Shown here piece by piece: positions 10,914-23,020 of a stretch of 64,000 nt of DNA. Origin of the DNA: Oopsacas minuta (Eukaryota; Porifera; Hexactinellida; Lyssacinosida; Leucopsacidae); contig JAKMXF010000222.1 of the NCBI GenBank assembly GCA_024704765.1, positions 1,740,400 through 1,804,399 on the forward strand. Direction: 5' to 3'. The notes under the pieces are model-generated. The model was not told where the DNA came from and ran no database searches. It was given only the letters and a program-made list of their open reading frames with translations. Position 1 is the first letter of the stretch, and each line of letters starts with the position of its first letter. The translations under genes and the position numbers were made by a program.

Positions 10914-13900
10914 TGGGGTGACTTATTGCTTATTGGCAATTTGTTAATTATAAGCAGGGATGGAAACAGCTAAGCTCACGAAAAATTGTGGCTGTTAATA
11001 GCTATCGCTAAATTTCCATTTCATCCTTATCTCATGCCCGTAGGAGACGGTACGGTTGGTCAGGTTTCAACTGGTGTCACAGTGAATAGTGTTCTCCGTG
11101 AATAATGTTGCCCAAACATTATCCACTAGGGATTATGGTCATGGGCGTAGCAGCAACGGGGATTTTAAGGGGCACAGTCTCTAAATCTATCCAGTTTCCC
11201 ACTATCCCTTAATATAATCAATGTATTGAATAATTTGAGGGGACTATTGATAAATATCTATCCGTGAGATTTGTTTAAGATCCATTGAATTTAGCCAATT
11301 TATTAATTACAATTGATGGCTATACTCTATAGGATATCTACACATCAAAATGACGCAAAGGTGTTCATTTCGTTATGGGGCACTATAATAAATTCAATTT
11401 TCCCCAAAATTTGAGAAGGTAAAATGGGAAGTGAGATTGAAAAATTTTGATGAATAGATTTTACTAAAATTTGATGTCCTCCTCTTATAATGCATCATAA
11501 TAGATTAATTCCTTGGAGGTCAACAACAGCAATACAACATCTATGATGTATGCCTCAGAACGTTGAAGTGTACTACCTAATTTTACTTGGATAAAATCAA
11601 ATGTTTGAATGCTCTCATGGGCTTTGTTTCTAGCCCTCTAAGCGCTATAGTTAAAAAAAGAGCTGCTCCATAACACCAATATTTACATATGTGAAGAGCA
11701 TTAAAGTAGCGGCACTCCATTTTTGAAGGAGTGAACACACTGGAGTGCACTCGGTCAAAACCCTCGAACCCTCCCTTTTCGGCGCCTATGCATGATAACT
11801 GTGCGTTTTACCCGATTAACCAGAGCAATTTAATTATCACTATTCGTATGGTTCTCTTTCCAAATGCAACTGTGGATCTATTAAGCGGAATCTACTAAAA
11901 CATATATGCAGAGCATTAAGCGCTCCTCATTTTTTGGACCGCGCTCTGGTCCGAACTCCCACCTCCGCTCATTACTCAAAAAAGGAGCGCACTCCGGATA
12001 CCAGTCCAGGACAAATGGAACGCACTCCAATCGCGGTCTTTTTATTCTTTCAGATTTACATTAGATTTGTATTTTAAGTAATCAGGATTGAATTGTACAT
12101 TCGGGAAATTATTAAATCGGCAAAGTCAAACCATTTCAATAAATTGTGAATTATACAAAAGTGTCCCAGCATCCACTTTTTATAGCAATAATACTGAATT
12201 TTATGCAAGATAACCCTTGGTCAGATAAAAACTGTGAAAGGAGATTTGATGCTCATTTATCATTTCTTACTATAAATATATTCTTCCATACTAATATTTG
12301 TTAGCGGGTAATTAATTATTGACACTTGTTTGATTAAAATCATCTTTAGATTTTGAATATTGACCTTTCAACCACTCGTTTACGGATAGTTGCGAAATTA
12401 TATTAATTTTAATTCTGTTCTAACTGTTAATCAGAATGAATAATGACCGCGGGAGCTGTTTAAAATCGGATAAAATTAAATTTAACTATTTTTTGATTAA
12501 TCTTATGTATATTTATGAACTATACAATATTTTGTATTGCTTAATACATTTACTGGTAAGTGGTAATTATGAGATGTCTGCTAATTGTATTTCTATATAG
12601 AAATATTCGAATGAGTTTTGACGCGGCCAGTTTACTTAGAAAGACTTAATTTTGTGCATCATGAAACTGTCTAGCAAGTAATTACTCTATTGGATCATAT
12701 GATTTTTGAAAGATACTGGTTATAACTTATGGCAGCTCTAGGCATCAAAGAATTCACTGAAAAATTTCTACTTTCTCATCTTTCTGATAAATCTCATTGA
12801 ATCAGCGTAAAAGCTACCCGAAACTTCATTTAAGATATATTTGAGCATAGTAATTCAATTTGTACTCATTCCGGTGTAAGGCTAAAACAATTATCCAATC
12901 TCTTTCACTTCTTCCATATTTAGGAGATTTTCGAATTATACTAATATTTCGTATGTTGATTTGTAAGTTTATCGGATGTCTGATGAAACATCAAGATTGG
13001 TACTACAGTACACCATCAATAATCCGAACAGCACTCTTGTAATTGCAAAATTAAGAGCTAATAATGAGTTTGTTTCCGATGCACAACTGAGTTTAGGTTT
13101 AGAAGAACTATATAGAATATTCACTATAGGTTTAGATTTTGCACTATTTTGCACGATTTATAGCGTAAAGAATAAACATAAATTGATGAGCTATTTCTAA
13201 GATCATCAAAAATTGATAACCTAAAATTTATGCAAAATTTTTTATAGCAAATAATCTAACCTCTGCTAAATGATTACATAATTTAATCCCAAATCAGAAT
13301 AATTTAGTAAATAAAGAAATAAAAATGTTAAAAATAATATTATTTCTCATTTAAATCATTAACAAACAAATTATTTAAAAGATAACATACATACATATTC
13401 TATAATTTTGGTTTCAGTGGTGCTTCTAAATCCTATATCGTCCGAAATCAATTTCAGTCTATTACTACTAATCTAACAGTATATACAGAATTTCCAAGGA
13501 CAGAGAAAATATTGGGATTGACGGGGATGATAAACAAGCAGTGGCGACATCAAAAGAGTCGTAGGGGCAGAAATAGGGACCTCTAAACAATTTCTGCGAC
13601 TACTGAGGGTTCGCTGATTGTTTTACCACAAAGTTCATGGGTGTGTCTATACTAGTAAAATGTATAATCCTACTATTTTGGCTACTCTTATCTATAAACC
13701 TGCTGTGGATTGCCTTCTTCATTTCGATCTGTCACGATCCAAAGTAAAAACTTGGTGCAGCCCAATGTAAACAGTGTATACGTATACTGTTTCATTTGTA
13801 GATATACCTCTATTTGTTTTAAGTAAGAGAAAATCCCATCTGAAAATTAAAGAAAACAGAGCAGAAAGTGACTTATACACAGTCCAAATGAAAAAGAATT

Positions 13901-15165
13901 TAACAACTCGACGGGAAAATTCTTGATTTGTCAAATTTATTATGAATTAACTTTAGGAATATTAAAAATTGAAGACTATTCTGACTATATTGTGAAATCA
14001 AGCATTTGGCCCAAGGGGTAACTAGCAATGGAGGCAGAGGAGACAGTCAAAATTGACTTACTTATTTGTATTTCTGAATTGATATACCACCTCAAGCATG
14101 AGTTTTAAAATGATTCGATCACTATCAGAACAGTTGTATATCCAATAACATAGCAATTAAACATAATATACCATACTTTCCAACTGTCACGATTATTGCT
14201 AGACGTCCCGCATTTTCAAACATGTATGAAGCTAATGTCCCGCCGAAACTTGCAAAAAGCTCAAATTGTCCCCCTTGATATGGTGTAGTTTAATGCATTT
14301 ATGTTACTGCCAGCGATGTCCCGCTAAATCTCACATTCAGTCCTGCTCTTTTCTTCACTCGATTTGGCAAGTAACTAAGTACGTATCAAACAAACTTTTC
14401 AATTTGTATTATTATATACATTAGAGTAAAACAGATGACATATTTATAAGTTCACACATAAAAACATTCTGCATCCGCAAAACTAACTTATTTCATGTAC
14501 AATATATTTTGATTCTGCAAAAGAATACCTTTCTCAACAGCATAATTACAAATTGAATTTTTGTGAATAAATGAATAGGACATGTGTTGAATGGTGAAAT
14601 TTGGAGAAAAGTATGTTTTAACCGACTTCTACTGCATTGCATTATTCACATGTGAAGAAGTCGGGTACAAAAGGACATAATCAAGAAATATTTAATTTGC
14701 AGTTCTTCAGTTTAACCACTCGGACTAAGAGCTAGCGTGAGCAAAATAAAATTTCTTAGAAATTATGATGGCTACATTTTTATTCCTAGTATTATTGTTC
14801 TGTGTCCTGTTAGAATAATTGTTGAATGAATTGCACTCGAATACCTCTGATAATGATTCGTGGCTGTTCTGATTTAAAGCTACAATGAAAATATTCCTCG
14901 AATGGACAGTGCTTTCAATATGTAGACGATTTACAGACTTATTTTCACTTATCAACTACATATGTGGACCTCTATATGTGCTAAATCATTGGAACGATAT
15001 ATTACGAGAATTTAAGTTTTTCTTTCGCATTTGATGATAACTATTTAAGTAAGCATATTGATATAACGGAGTATATTTCGACCTTATTTATACAGACGTA
15101 CAGCTCTGCGGAGAATATATATATATATATACATATACACGATTACACAAAGTAAATATATAACA
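10914..15165. other. 4.2-kb gap, repeats, no gene seen
   Basis: Only short unconvincing open frames occur. Bases about 11680-12035 are a repeat rich in GGAGTGC/GCACTCC words, with a relative at about 56448-56540. Bases 14620-14665 carry a short inverted repeat (CCGACTTCT and AGAAGTCGG). A (TA)n run at about 15115-15131 precedes the HMG-box start. Confidence 0.45.
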
Positions 15166-17777
15166 ATGTCAAATGCCGATATTACTAAATGGAAATCGGA
15201 ATCTATAGAAAAGTTTGCTCAAATGAATGCAGAAGAAAAACAGGCTGTTTCTACTCTGTTGCAAATTTCTCAATTCTGTAAAACTCCTCCTCAAAAACCT
15301 GATTGCAAATCTCCTATGCTTGCTGGTGGAGGTGAGGAGAGAAATATCACTTCCATGCTACTTGCAGATGAGAATGCAGATAATTCTGACACAGATGGTC
15401 CGCTAGTTGTAGACGAAGATCCACCAAACAGCATTCCCTTCGACCTTTCGTCTCTCACGACGACAAGTAAGTATTGGCTTAAAATTAATATACTATCACT
15501 AATGTTTATATATTTAGTGGAACTCCGTTAAATACGAATATGATTTAATACGAATTTCCGGAGAAGAATAACAATATTTACAAAAGATCAGGTCACAACA
15601 ATAGTTAATCAATTAGCATTACTCTGGTAATACGAACTCCAGATAAAGCGAATAATTTTTTGACAGCCCATGGATGTTCGTATTATCCAGGTTCCACTGT
15701 ATTATATTATCATTTCGTATTAGATGGAATCCCACATTTGATGAAGAATGGAGATTCAAGTAACGCAGATTTATTGAATGTATACTTCAATACAATTCAG
15801 TTAGAGGATCAGGATAACATTATTATTGAGAAGGAGAATCCAGAAAAACAAGTTAATTCGGAATCCTCTCCTGCAATGAGCGAAGTACAGGCTTCTCCAC
15901 GACCTATCCCCCGCGTGAATAGTGCCTGTTCTGAAGAAATATCTGAGGCTTTCCAAGGACAATTTTTGGAAACTTTGCGCACGAAAAACGTAATCATGTA
16001 ATAATATTTTGTAAGAAATTACTTAAACGTAATTCACATTCCAATTTCCAACAAATATTACAAATTTACACATGTGTAAAATAGATTTGAATTGAACTTA
16101 TCTATTGACCTCTTCTTAGGACGGTAGTGCTCGACGTCCAATGAATGCATATATGCTTTTCTGCAAAATAAACCGAAGTGAAGTGAAGGAGAAAAATCCT
16201 GGACTGTCAAATCGAGAGATAAGTCAGATTCTAGGCAAAATGTGGCATGACTTGGATAAAGAAGAGTGGCAGAAGTATACGAATATGTCCTTTGAGGTAT
16301 GTTTTCGAATTAATGCCATTATACATAGTTATACCTTTGTATCACATCTTAAAACAGATATACATAAATTAGCCCTATTAGAGTTGTGTTCATGAATAAC
16401 ATTGAAAATCAACTAATATATTTTAATAACAGACACATCTTTAGATCTCTGCTTATCCTAATGCTTAATCTATTTATTTTCTAGCTTATTACACGTATGT
16501 TTGTTTGATAAAATCTCATTATTAGTTAAGGAAGGCGCACTATGTTGCTTACCCTGATTTCAAATGGTCAAAGAAGCAGAAAAGGCCTTCATCCATTCCT
16601 TCAAAGAGTAGGTTGAATTAATTACTCGTTTCTTTTATTGAGCATTTAAGGAGACGCAGGATTAGACCCAAAAAATGTTGGAATTTGACCAAAAATAAAA
16701 TTGGTAGTAGGAATTTACAAACAGTTTGCTAATAATTAATCCAACAAAAGTCCATCCATAATCAAAATTAGTATGGAGTCCACATCCCCACCCCTAGGTA
16801 GTTTAATAACGAGTACAAATGAAACTCCCCAGACCAATAAGGAAGTGAACTAAATCCCTAATCCCCTCCCAATGGTAAGGGGTTTCTAATTAATACAATA
16901 ATAACTGTCCTATCACGTCTTCGTTTCTATAAATCCATTTAGAAAACAAAACGGATTATTAAACTTAATTAATTAATAATTATAAAACAGCTCTCCAAAG
17001 CTAATAATTTGGGTCATTTTCCGCGTCCCCCATTTAAGTACAAATGAAAGCAATACCGACAGTAGGTGAAATAATGTATTCATATATATTCACCTGACAA
17101 TGGAGATTTGTATACTGTTATGAACTGGCTTTATTAATTAATAATATTAAATTTAAAACTACGTAACTATACTAGGAACACAAGTAGAAGATGAGGGAGG
17201 GACATCTCTTTATCGGCCTCGATCAACAATATATCCAGACAGTGAGTATTCAGATTATACGTCTGTTAACTTTAAACCAGTTTCTTTTGATTTGAACAAG
17301 GAGCGGAAATTGCCTCACCCATCTTCTCTCCACTCTATTAATTTACAACCCAGAGTATCAGGCATATCTCCGTTCTTGATTGAGAGTCTCCTCAAATCTC
17401 CTGACCTCCAATCAACTCACAAACTCAATAATGCTCCTTACGATGACGTCACTCCTTTAAAGAAAAGAAAGATTACCCCTATCCTTCCTACTGATCAATT
17501 ATTACCACATTACATAGTTCCCAATGCTATATCTACTCTCCCTTCATTATATGCACCACAATTACTTCCCGGAATTCAACAGACTTTGTCTAACTCTTCT
17601 ACACCAAGTATTCCTGACCAACAACCAAATATGTTAGGATTTGTATTACCCATGTATAACACGAATGCTGCTCTATCAAGCGCCAGGATACAGTTCTTAG
17701 CTACTGATCCAAACACAGGTTATTATACAATTCACCAAGGTCCTCTTCTCAATGGAAAGCTAATTAGTGATTCGTAA
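15166..17777 (+). CDS. HMG-box transcription factor, CIC/BBX-like
   Basis: Five exons, 15166-15466, 15724-15989, 16120-16296, 16526-16607 and 17176-17777, join in frame to 475 residues. The HMG box starts near residue 194 (RRPMNAYMLFCKINRSEVK, then NREISQILGKMWHDLDKEEW) and continues across the exon 3/4 join into LRKAHYVAYPDFKWSKKQKR. The end of the box, with its P-x-x-K-W pattern, is typical of Capicua and Bobby-sox rather than SOX or TCF. Such boxes bind specific DNA sites in the nucleus. The N-terminus is helical and polar (EKFAQMNAEEKQAVSTLLQ) and contains acidic DENADNSDTDG. The C-terminal exon is rich in Pro, Ser and Leu, with a basic patch PLKKRK. I cannot decide between CIC, BBX and HBP1, and the known C-terminal domain of CIC is not evident. 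Confidence 0.8.
15516..15699. mobile_element. Pogo/Tigger-like miniature element in HMG-box intron 1
   Basis: The left end reads AGTGGAACTCCGTTAAATAC and the right end GTTCGTATTATCCAGGTTCC then ACTG, followed by TA. The ends are inverted relatives of each other and of the elements at 29103 and 34208. The element ends 24 bases before HMG-box exon 2. It encodes no protein. Confidence 0.7.
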
Positions 17778-18479
17778 ACCTATTAATAGCACATTTTCTT
17801 TAGCTTTTACTGCCAACCGTTCAAAGTACATACCCTGCACATCTTTTGTTTATATATTGCTGTAACAGCCACAATTAGTATCAGTCGTATTTGAAATTTT
17901 AATGCAATTTAATATTTTATACATTTTTTACATTAATGATAATTATGCTTAATATTTTTCGTATGCCATGCGAACTTCCTGTAAATAATTATAAATTAAA
18001 GCAGTCATGAGTATTTGATTAATCATATTGTTGTTTAATTTGCACGGTTATGTAACAATGATTTGTTATTGTATACAATTGCAAATCGCAAACTAACTGA
18101 TTGGGCAGCACAATTCATACGATACTTTCGTAGGGTTGCATTGCTATAGTATGTCTATCATAATTAATCACTGCTCTGTGGCAGTTACTTGATGCATATA
18201 TATGCTATTTGTGCTTTGATGTATAATGTCCTTATTAATTAATATTTACCCATATGATATACAATTCTGATTTATCATAATTAGTTACCTTGTATAGCCG
18301 TGACCCATGAGAACAGATTAGTAAGCATAATTTCAGATTCCTGTAATTAATTTATATTATACCTTATTTTAGGAAGTAACACAATTCCTCCAAATCGCGT
18401 TAATTTTATTGGAATTTGTTAAACACCAATATATATAGCTCTGCTTTAACATAGCCAGCCCAGAGTTCATCATAATTTT

Positions 18480-18893
18480 TAGAGCAGCTCCTATAGGGAG
18501 ATGCCTTAATGGCATAGACGATGTGCGACGTACGGCCATGCGAAATCTAACAGTCCAATTAACATAAAAATTGGCATACATTTACATTTTGGGTCGGAGA
18601 TTTGCATCTCGGGGGTGAACTTCTCTAAAGTGAATATTTCACACCTTTTTGGTGATTAATCATATTTCACATCATTCTATGTAATACAAAAGCGAGCTAG
18701 AGATTAGGTTTCAACATGTTGTCAGGGGTAATTGGGTGCGTAGAGTCCGATTTTGAGATTGGCAGAGTCTGAAAGTTTTTAATTCACAGATTTATCATTT
18801 ATTAGTCATATTTAATATGATTAATCATAACACAAACAAATAATCTGAGCTGCATGATGCACTCCCAGTCTGTCTGCTGGGCATTCTATTTAT
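18480..18893 (+). repeat. Dispersed 400-bp family, reference copy
   Basis: The copy contains GGAGATTTGCATCTCGGGGG, TTTCACACCTTTTTGGTGAT, TCTATGTA, a stretch close to GGTAATTGGGTGCGTAGAGT, and ends near GCACTCCCAGTCTGTCTGCT followed by GGGC, a CCCAG/CTGGG hairpin. Relatives lie at 6077-6290, 18990-19190, 35120-35490 and, inverted, 50310-50705. No protein or clear target duplication is seen, so the class is unknown. Confidence 0.6.
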
Positions 18894-21293
18894 ATGAGTT
18901 AGTGGCCTGTTACTCAATTTAAAAGACACGTATATGTAAGTTGGACACAATAATTAATGTATGTACTATGTAGAAATCTAGCCGCGATTGACAGGATAAT
19001 CAGTAAAATAATAATATACCTACATTTTGGGAAGAGATTAATTTGCACCCATAATATGAATTGTTTCGAAATGAAATTTGTGAATAAACATATTCTCATA
19101 CCTTTCTATGTAAAATTAACAAGCATGCAGGAGGTTAGGTATAAATAAATATGTTGTCAGGGTAATTAGGTGCGTAGATCAGATCCATCTCGATATCAAA
19201 CATTATTTGTATATACCTCATTATTGGGTTATATCATAGACTCTGAATAGTGTTACATATGTATTTAAGGCAAGATAGCAATTATGTTTGCACTTATTTA
19301 ACTCATCAACATAATTGTATTGATTAATTAGTCTATAGATATAGTCAGGTGAACTATCTGTACAATCGCTTAATGAATCATATAAACGCATGCTCTGGTT
19401 GTTCTGGAAGATTTTATCAAAATGTAACTTTAAAATCAATTGCATTAGGTAAAAGTTTCTCAGAATAATCTAACTAATTCACATTTCTACATACCATATG
19501 TTATGTATATCCACAATTTCACATTACTATCACATCATATAGTTCAGTTAGTTAATAATTTTATATTGCTAAAAAAGGAAGTAATTTCTCCACAGAATAG
19601 AACCACAATTCAATTCGTATTGATCATGGTTAGCTGTACCAGTTAGCTATCCAAGTATCATCATACTCAATTTTCATGTCTACAACATCATATTTATACC
19701 CAAAGCCAAATTCCAATTATTATCATTTAATCAATTTTGCATAGCTGTAATTCCCTTAATAGAATGCTTTTATTTTTGGTGTAAATTACTTGCTATTGGC
19801 AGCTTCCAAAACAGAGGTCTAGATTATTAATTTAACTAATCTGTTTATAATAGCATTTATTACAATGATATATGCTGATTTTCTCCAATCGAGCCTTAGT
19901 CTCAATAGTATAATATCTCATTTGTTGATTGTCTGTTTGTCTTTTTGATTTGGAAGTTGAATTCATTTAAATATCGTTTTTATACTTACAAGGATAGCGC
20001 AAACGGTCAGACTAGTCCGACAGTGGTCTGTCCAATTTTTTCTTGTCCTGTTTGAATTGTATGAGGCACCTGACAACCTTAATATAGAATAATAGATTAT
20101 GCATTCATTAGCCAGACCGCTCTTTAACTTGGTCCTCTTCCCGTGACTTGTATAATACACTAATAGTGTTTAATTCAAGTAATAAAGCAAAATTGAAGAA
20201 ATCATTATACAGTATTCGGATAATTAAAAATTAGGATTTACCTGACTACTATACTATTAAACACAGGGCTGGGATTGGTCAACCGAATTCATGGGATGGT
20301 TAAACTTGATTCAAAGAAAGCGGTTAATTGGTTAATTGATGAAATAATTCTATTAAATAAATAATGTTTCGTACGTAAAATTGAAATTATCCATCATTAA
20401 TTACCTGTATGCAATTGTTATGTGATTTTATCTTACAAAAGGATTGAAATTTGAAATACAAACCTAAAAATGTGATATCACACGAATATCATACTAAAAA
20501 CCCTAGAAACAATGAATATATTTCTGGAAATGACACTATTCCGTCAATCGTATATCTTTTCTCATATCAGTTTACTGGATATATCGGCGGTTAACCGTAT
20601 CCAGCCTTGCATGTGGTTGAGACCGCTCCTTTGGGGCAAAGATGCAATTGGGTCACTGACGCATACATGGATCATCAATTGGTCATGCCCATGGCCAACA
20701 TATATTCGCGTATCGTATGTGGGATTCATTGTAGTGCAGCTTTTAAGAATTTAAGTATAGTGTAATAATTCTACTAGTTAATAGGACAGAATAGCCAAAG
20801 AGTGTGCGTGTATTGAATTTGAATATCAAAGTGTGCAAGTGCTGAAAAGGTTAGGAGCGATTGGCATAAAAGGCAAATATGTATTACCATAACCCAAAAA
20901 CACAATTTTAGAATATTACATCTACTCTTACAAAATTAAAATCTATGTATTTACGCAAAATATAAATAGGAATTTGTCATGATACGAGTAAGTTGGTAAG
21001 TTCCTGAGATAACCCAGTATCCATGGTTAGCAGATGGATAGCATTAATATCCAGCTACTTTCTTACCTCCTACTTGTATCCATTGTCATATATCCTATGT
21101 TATGACTCATTTAAATTTGTGGACAATACTTGTTATTGCTGCCCCTATCTTACACCTTCAGCCGTTCATATGGTTTTTTCGACCATTAACGACTCAATAA
21201 CAAAAGTCAAACGATGGAATATTGGAGTGCATAAAATACATGAACCCAGTAAAGATATTTACAACAGTCTATGGCTTATTGAGTGAAAATATA

Positions 21294-21338
21294 AATTTAC
21301 TACACACATGTCCTTCAAGGTCATGTGTGTAGTAAATT
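21294..21338. repeat. Perfect 17-bp hairpin
   Basis: Arms 21294-21310 (AATTTACTACACACATG) and 21322-21338 are exact complements. Within the 11-base loop CCTT can pair with AAGG, so almost the whole 45 bases is palindromic. Confidence 0.75.
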
Positions 21339-22140
21339 ATTTGGTCTGATTGACCGCCCAGACTCCATAAGTCAGGGCTGTGTTTGTTTGTTGTCAAGGT
21401 AAGGATTTCGGGTATGCTATTATGAGTTCGAATTTCGCAATCCCGATAACTAAGTATTATCGTGCAATCACTAAAGTAAATAGAATACAATAAAACTTCA
21501 CAAATAAATCGAAATATGCGGAATCCAATATTCACACTTATGAATTAATCATATGTATATTTATTTGTTGTTTTTATGAATGTATAGTAAACAAATTAGC
21601 CAAACGCGCTAGTAGATATAATATCGCCTTCTTTAACTATTGTAGTATTGTTGTATGACAGTTCAACTAATAAAGACAGAATAAATACGTGTAAAATCTA
21701 CAAGTCAAGAGATAAAAGAAATTCAATAAAATGTGTACGAATACATTTAATACATAGCAGACTATTTTGGTAATAGATCTCACCCAGAATCCCAGAAAAC
21801 AGAATAAGTACGATAGGTTACAGTAACACGATATAGCAATTTACACAATACGTATAACAGAAATGGCAGTGTGGTACAGGTGGGCTGTGTTAACATACGA
21901 CATGACTGACATTACATTAGCGTAACATATATTTTCTGTCTTACAATATTGTCGCTTATTTTGCAGCTAGATGTATCATGAAATTTTTAGAATTAGTTGA
22001 CCTGTATAGAAAAATAGTCGCAAAAACTGTAAGATAAGTAACGTATTGAATTCTCTTATTACTTTTGATTGACGCAGCAAATGAATCGAATTCGGATTTG
22101 AATGATATCTACCTTATTCACCTTCAAAAATAGGGAAATA

Positions 22141-22480
22141 TCTATATTATTAAATCTCAATTTGTGTCTGTGTGTCACGCTCCCATATGGAAAACACATC
22201 GGTTCAGTTCATAAAGTCCAGAAACAAATATTACACAACATAACAACAACATAACAACATTGTACTGGGGTAATCGAGTATGCTGAGTCAAATATGATAC
22301 TGTAAACAACATTTAATAAATATTTGTTCACTTATGGGGACATAAGGTAAGCAGATTTAATGATTATGGCAGTATCATGTTTGCTAAAGTTAAGATTATG
22401 AGTTTATGTACTCGAGGCGTGGCCCGGTGCGGACATGAAGTGTTCGCAACTGCGTAGCGCGAGCAAGCGAAGTGCGCTAG
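22141..22480 (+). mobile_element. Helitron-like non-autonomous element, copy 2
   Basis: It begins TCTATATTATTAAATCTCAA after A and ends GCGCTAG before T. The CTAG end fits the Helitron CTRR rule. Its 3' half (from TGTACTGGGGTAATCGAGTA) is nearly the same as in copy 4, while its 5' interior differs. Confidence 0.65.
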
Positions 22481-23020
22481 TAAAAATATTAAACTACAAC
22501 CACAATGTAGCATGTGGATCAATTTTCTTGTAAAGGGACAGGCTGAGCCTCTCTCTGACCCTTTTACCCCCACTCATCGTAATCTGAACTGAAATAACTT
22601 GAGAAAATTTCTAAAAGACATTTAGTATTTTGATAAATATGAATATAGGTATCGTAATACTTAGGTATATTTTGGAAATATACCTAACACAGTACATACA
22701 CATGTACATCATTTGTTGATGAGAGAGGACATGTCTAATTGCCCAAATACGATATGACCCTAGTTAATTATCCCAATATATGAGAAGTTAACTGAATAAG
22801 TATATGATACATTCTTTTGATTAAGACAAAATATACAAATATCACAGAAATAGTGTGACTAAGTATTCTAGATGTAACCAGTGATAAAGAAGCGAGTAGA
22901 TATATCACAACGTGTAAGCTCTATTAAGTTGCATGATTAAACGCTACTATTTATATGGTGCAGGCATGGCTTATGCAAATGGTGGTTCTTGAGTTAATAG
23001 CGTTAAAAAGGAATATGAAA

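Larger units (their letters stand above)
17778..23020. other. 5.2-kb gap between HMG-box and ERG-like genes
   Basis: No gene is supported. The gap carries two copies of the dispersed 400-bp family (about 18480-18893 and 18990-19190), a strong hairpin at 21294-21338, a piece of Helitron-like internal sequence (about 21380-21630) and a Helitron-like copy at 22141-22480. The last kilobase may hold the 3' untranslated region of the ERG-like gene. Confidence 0.45.
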
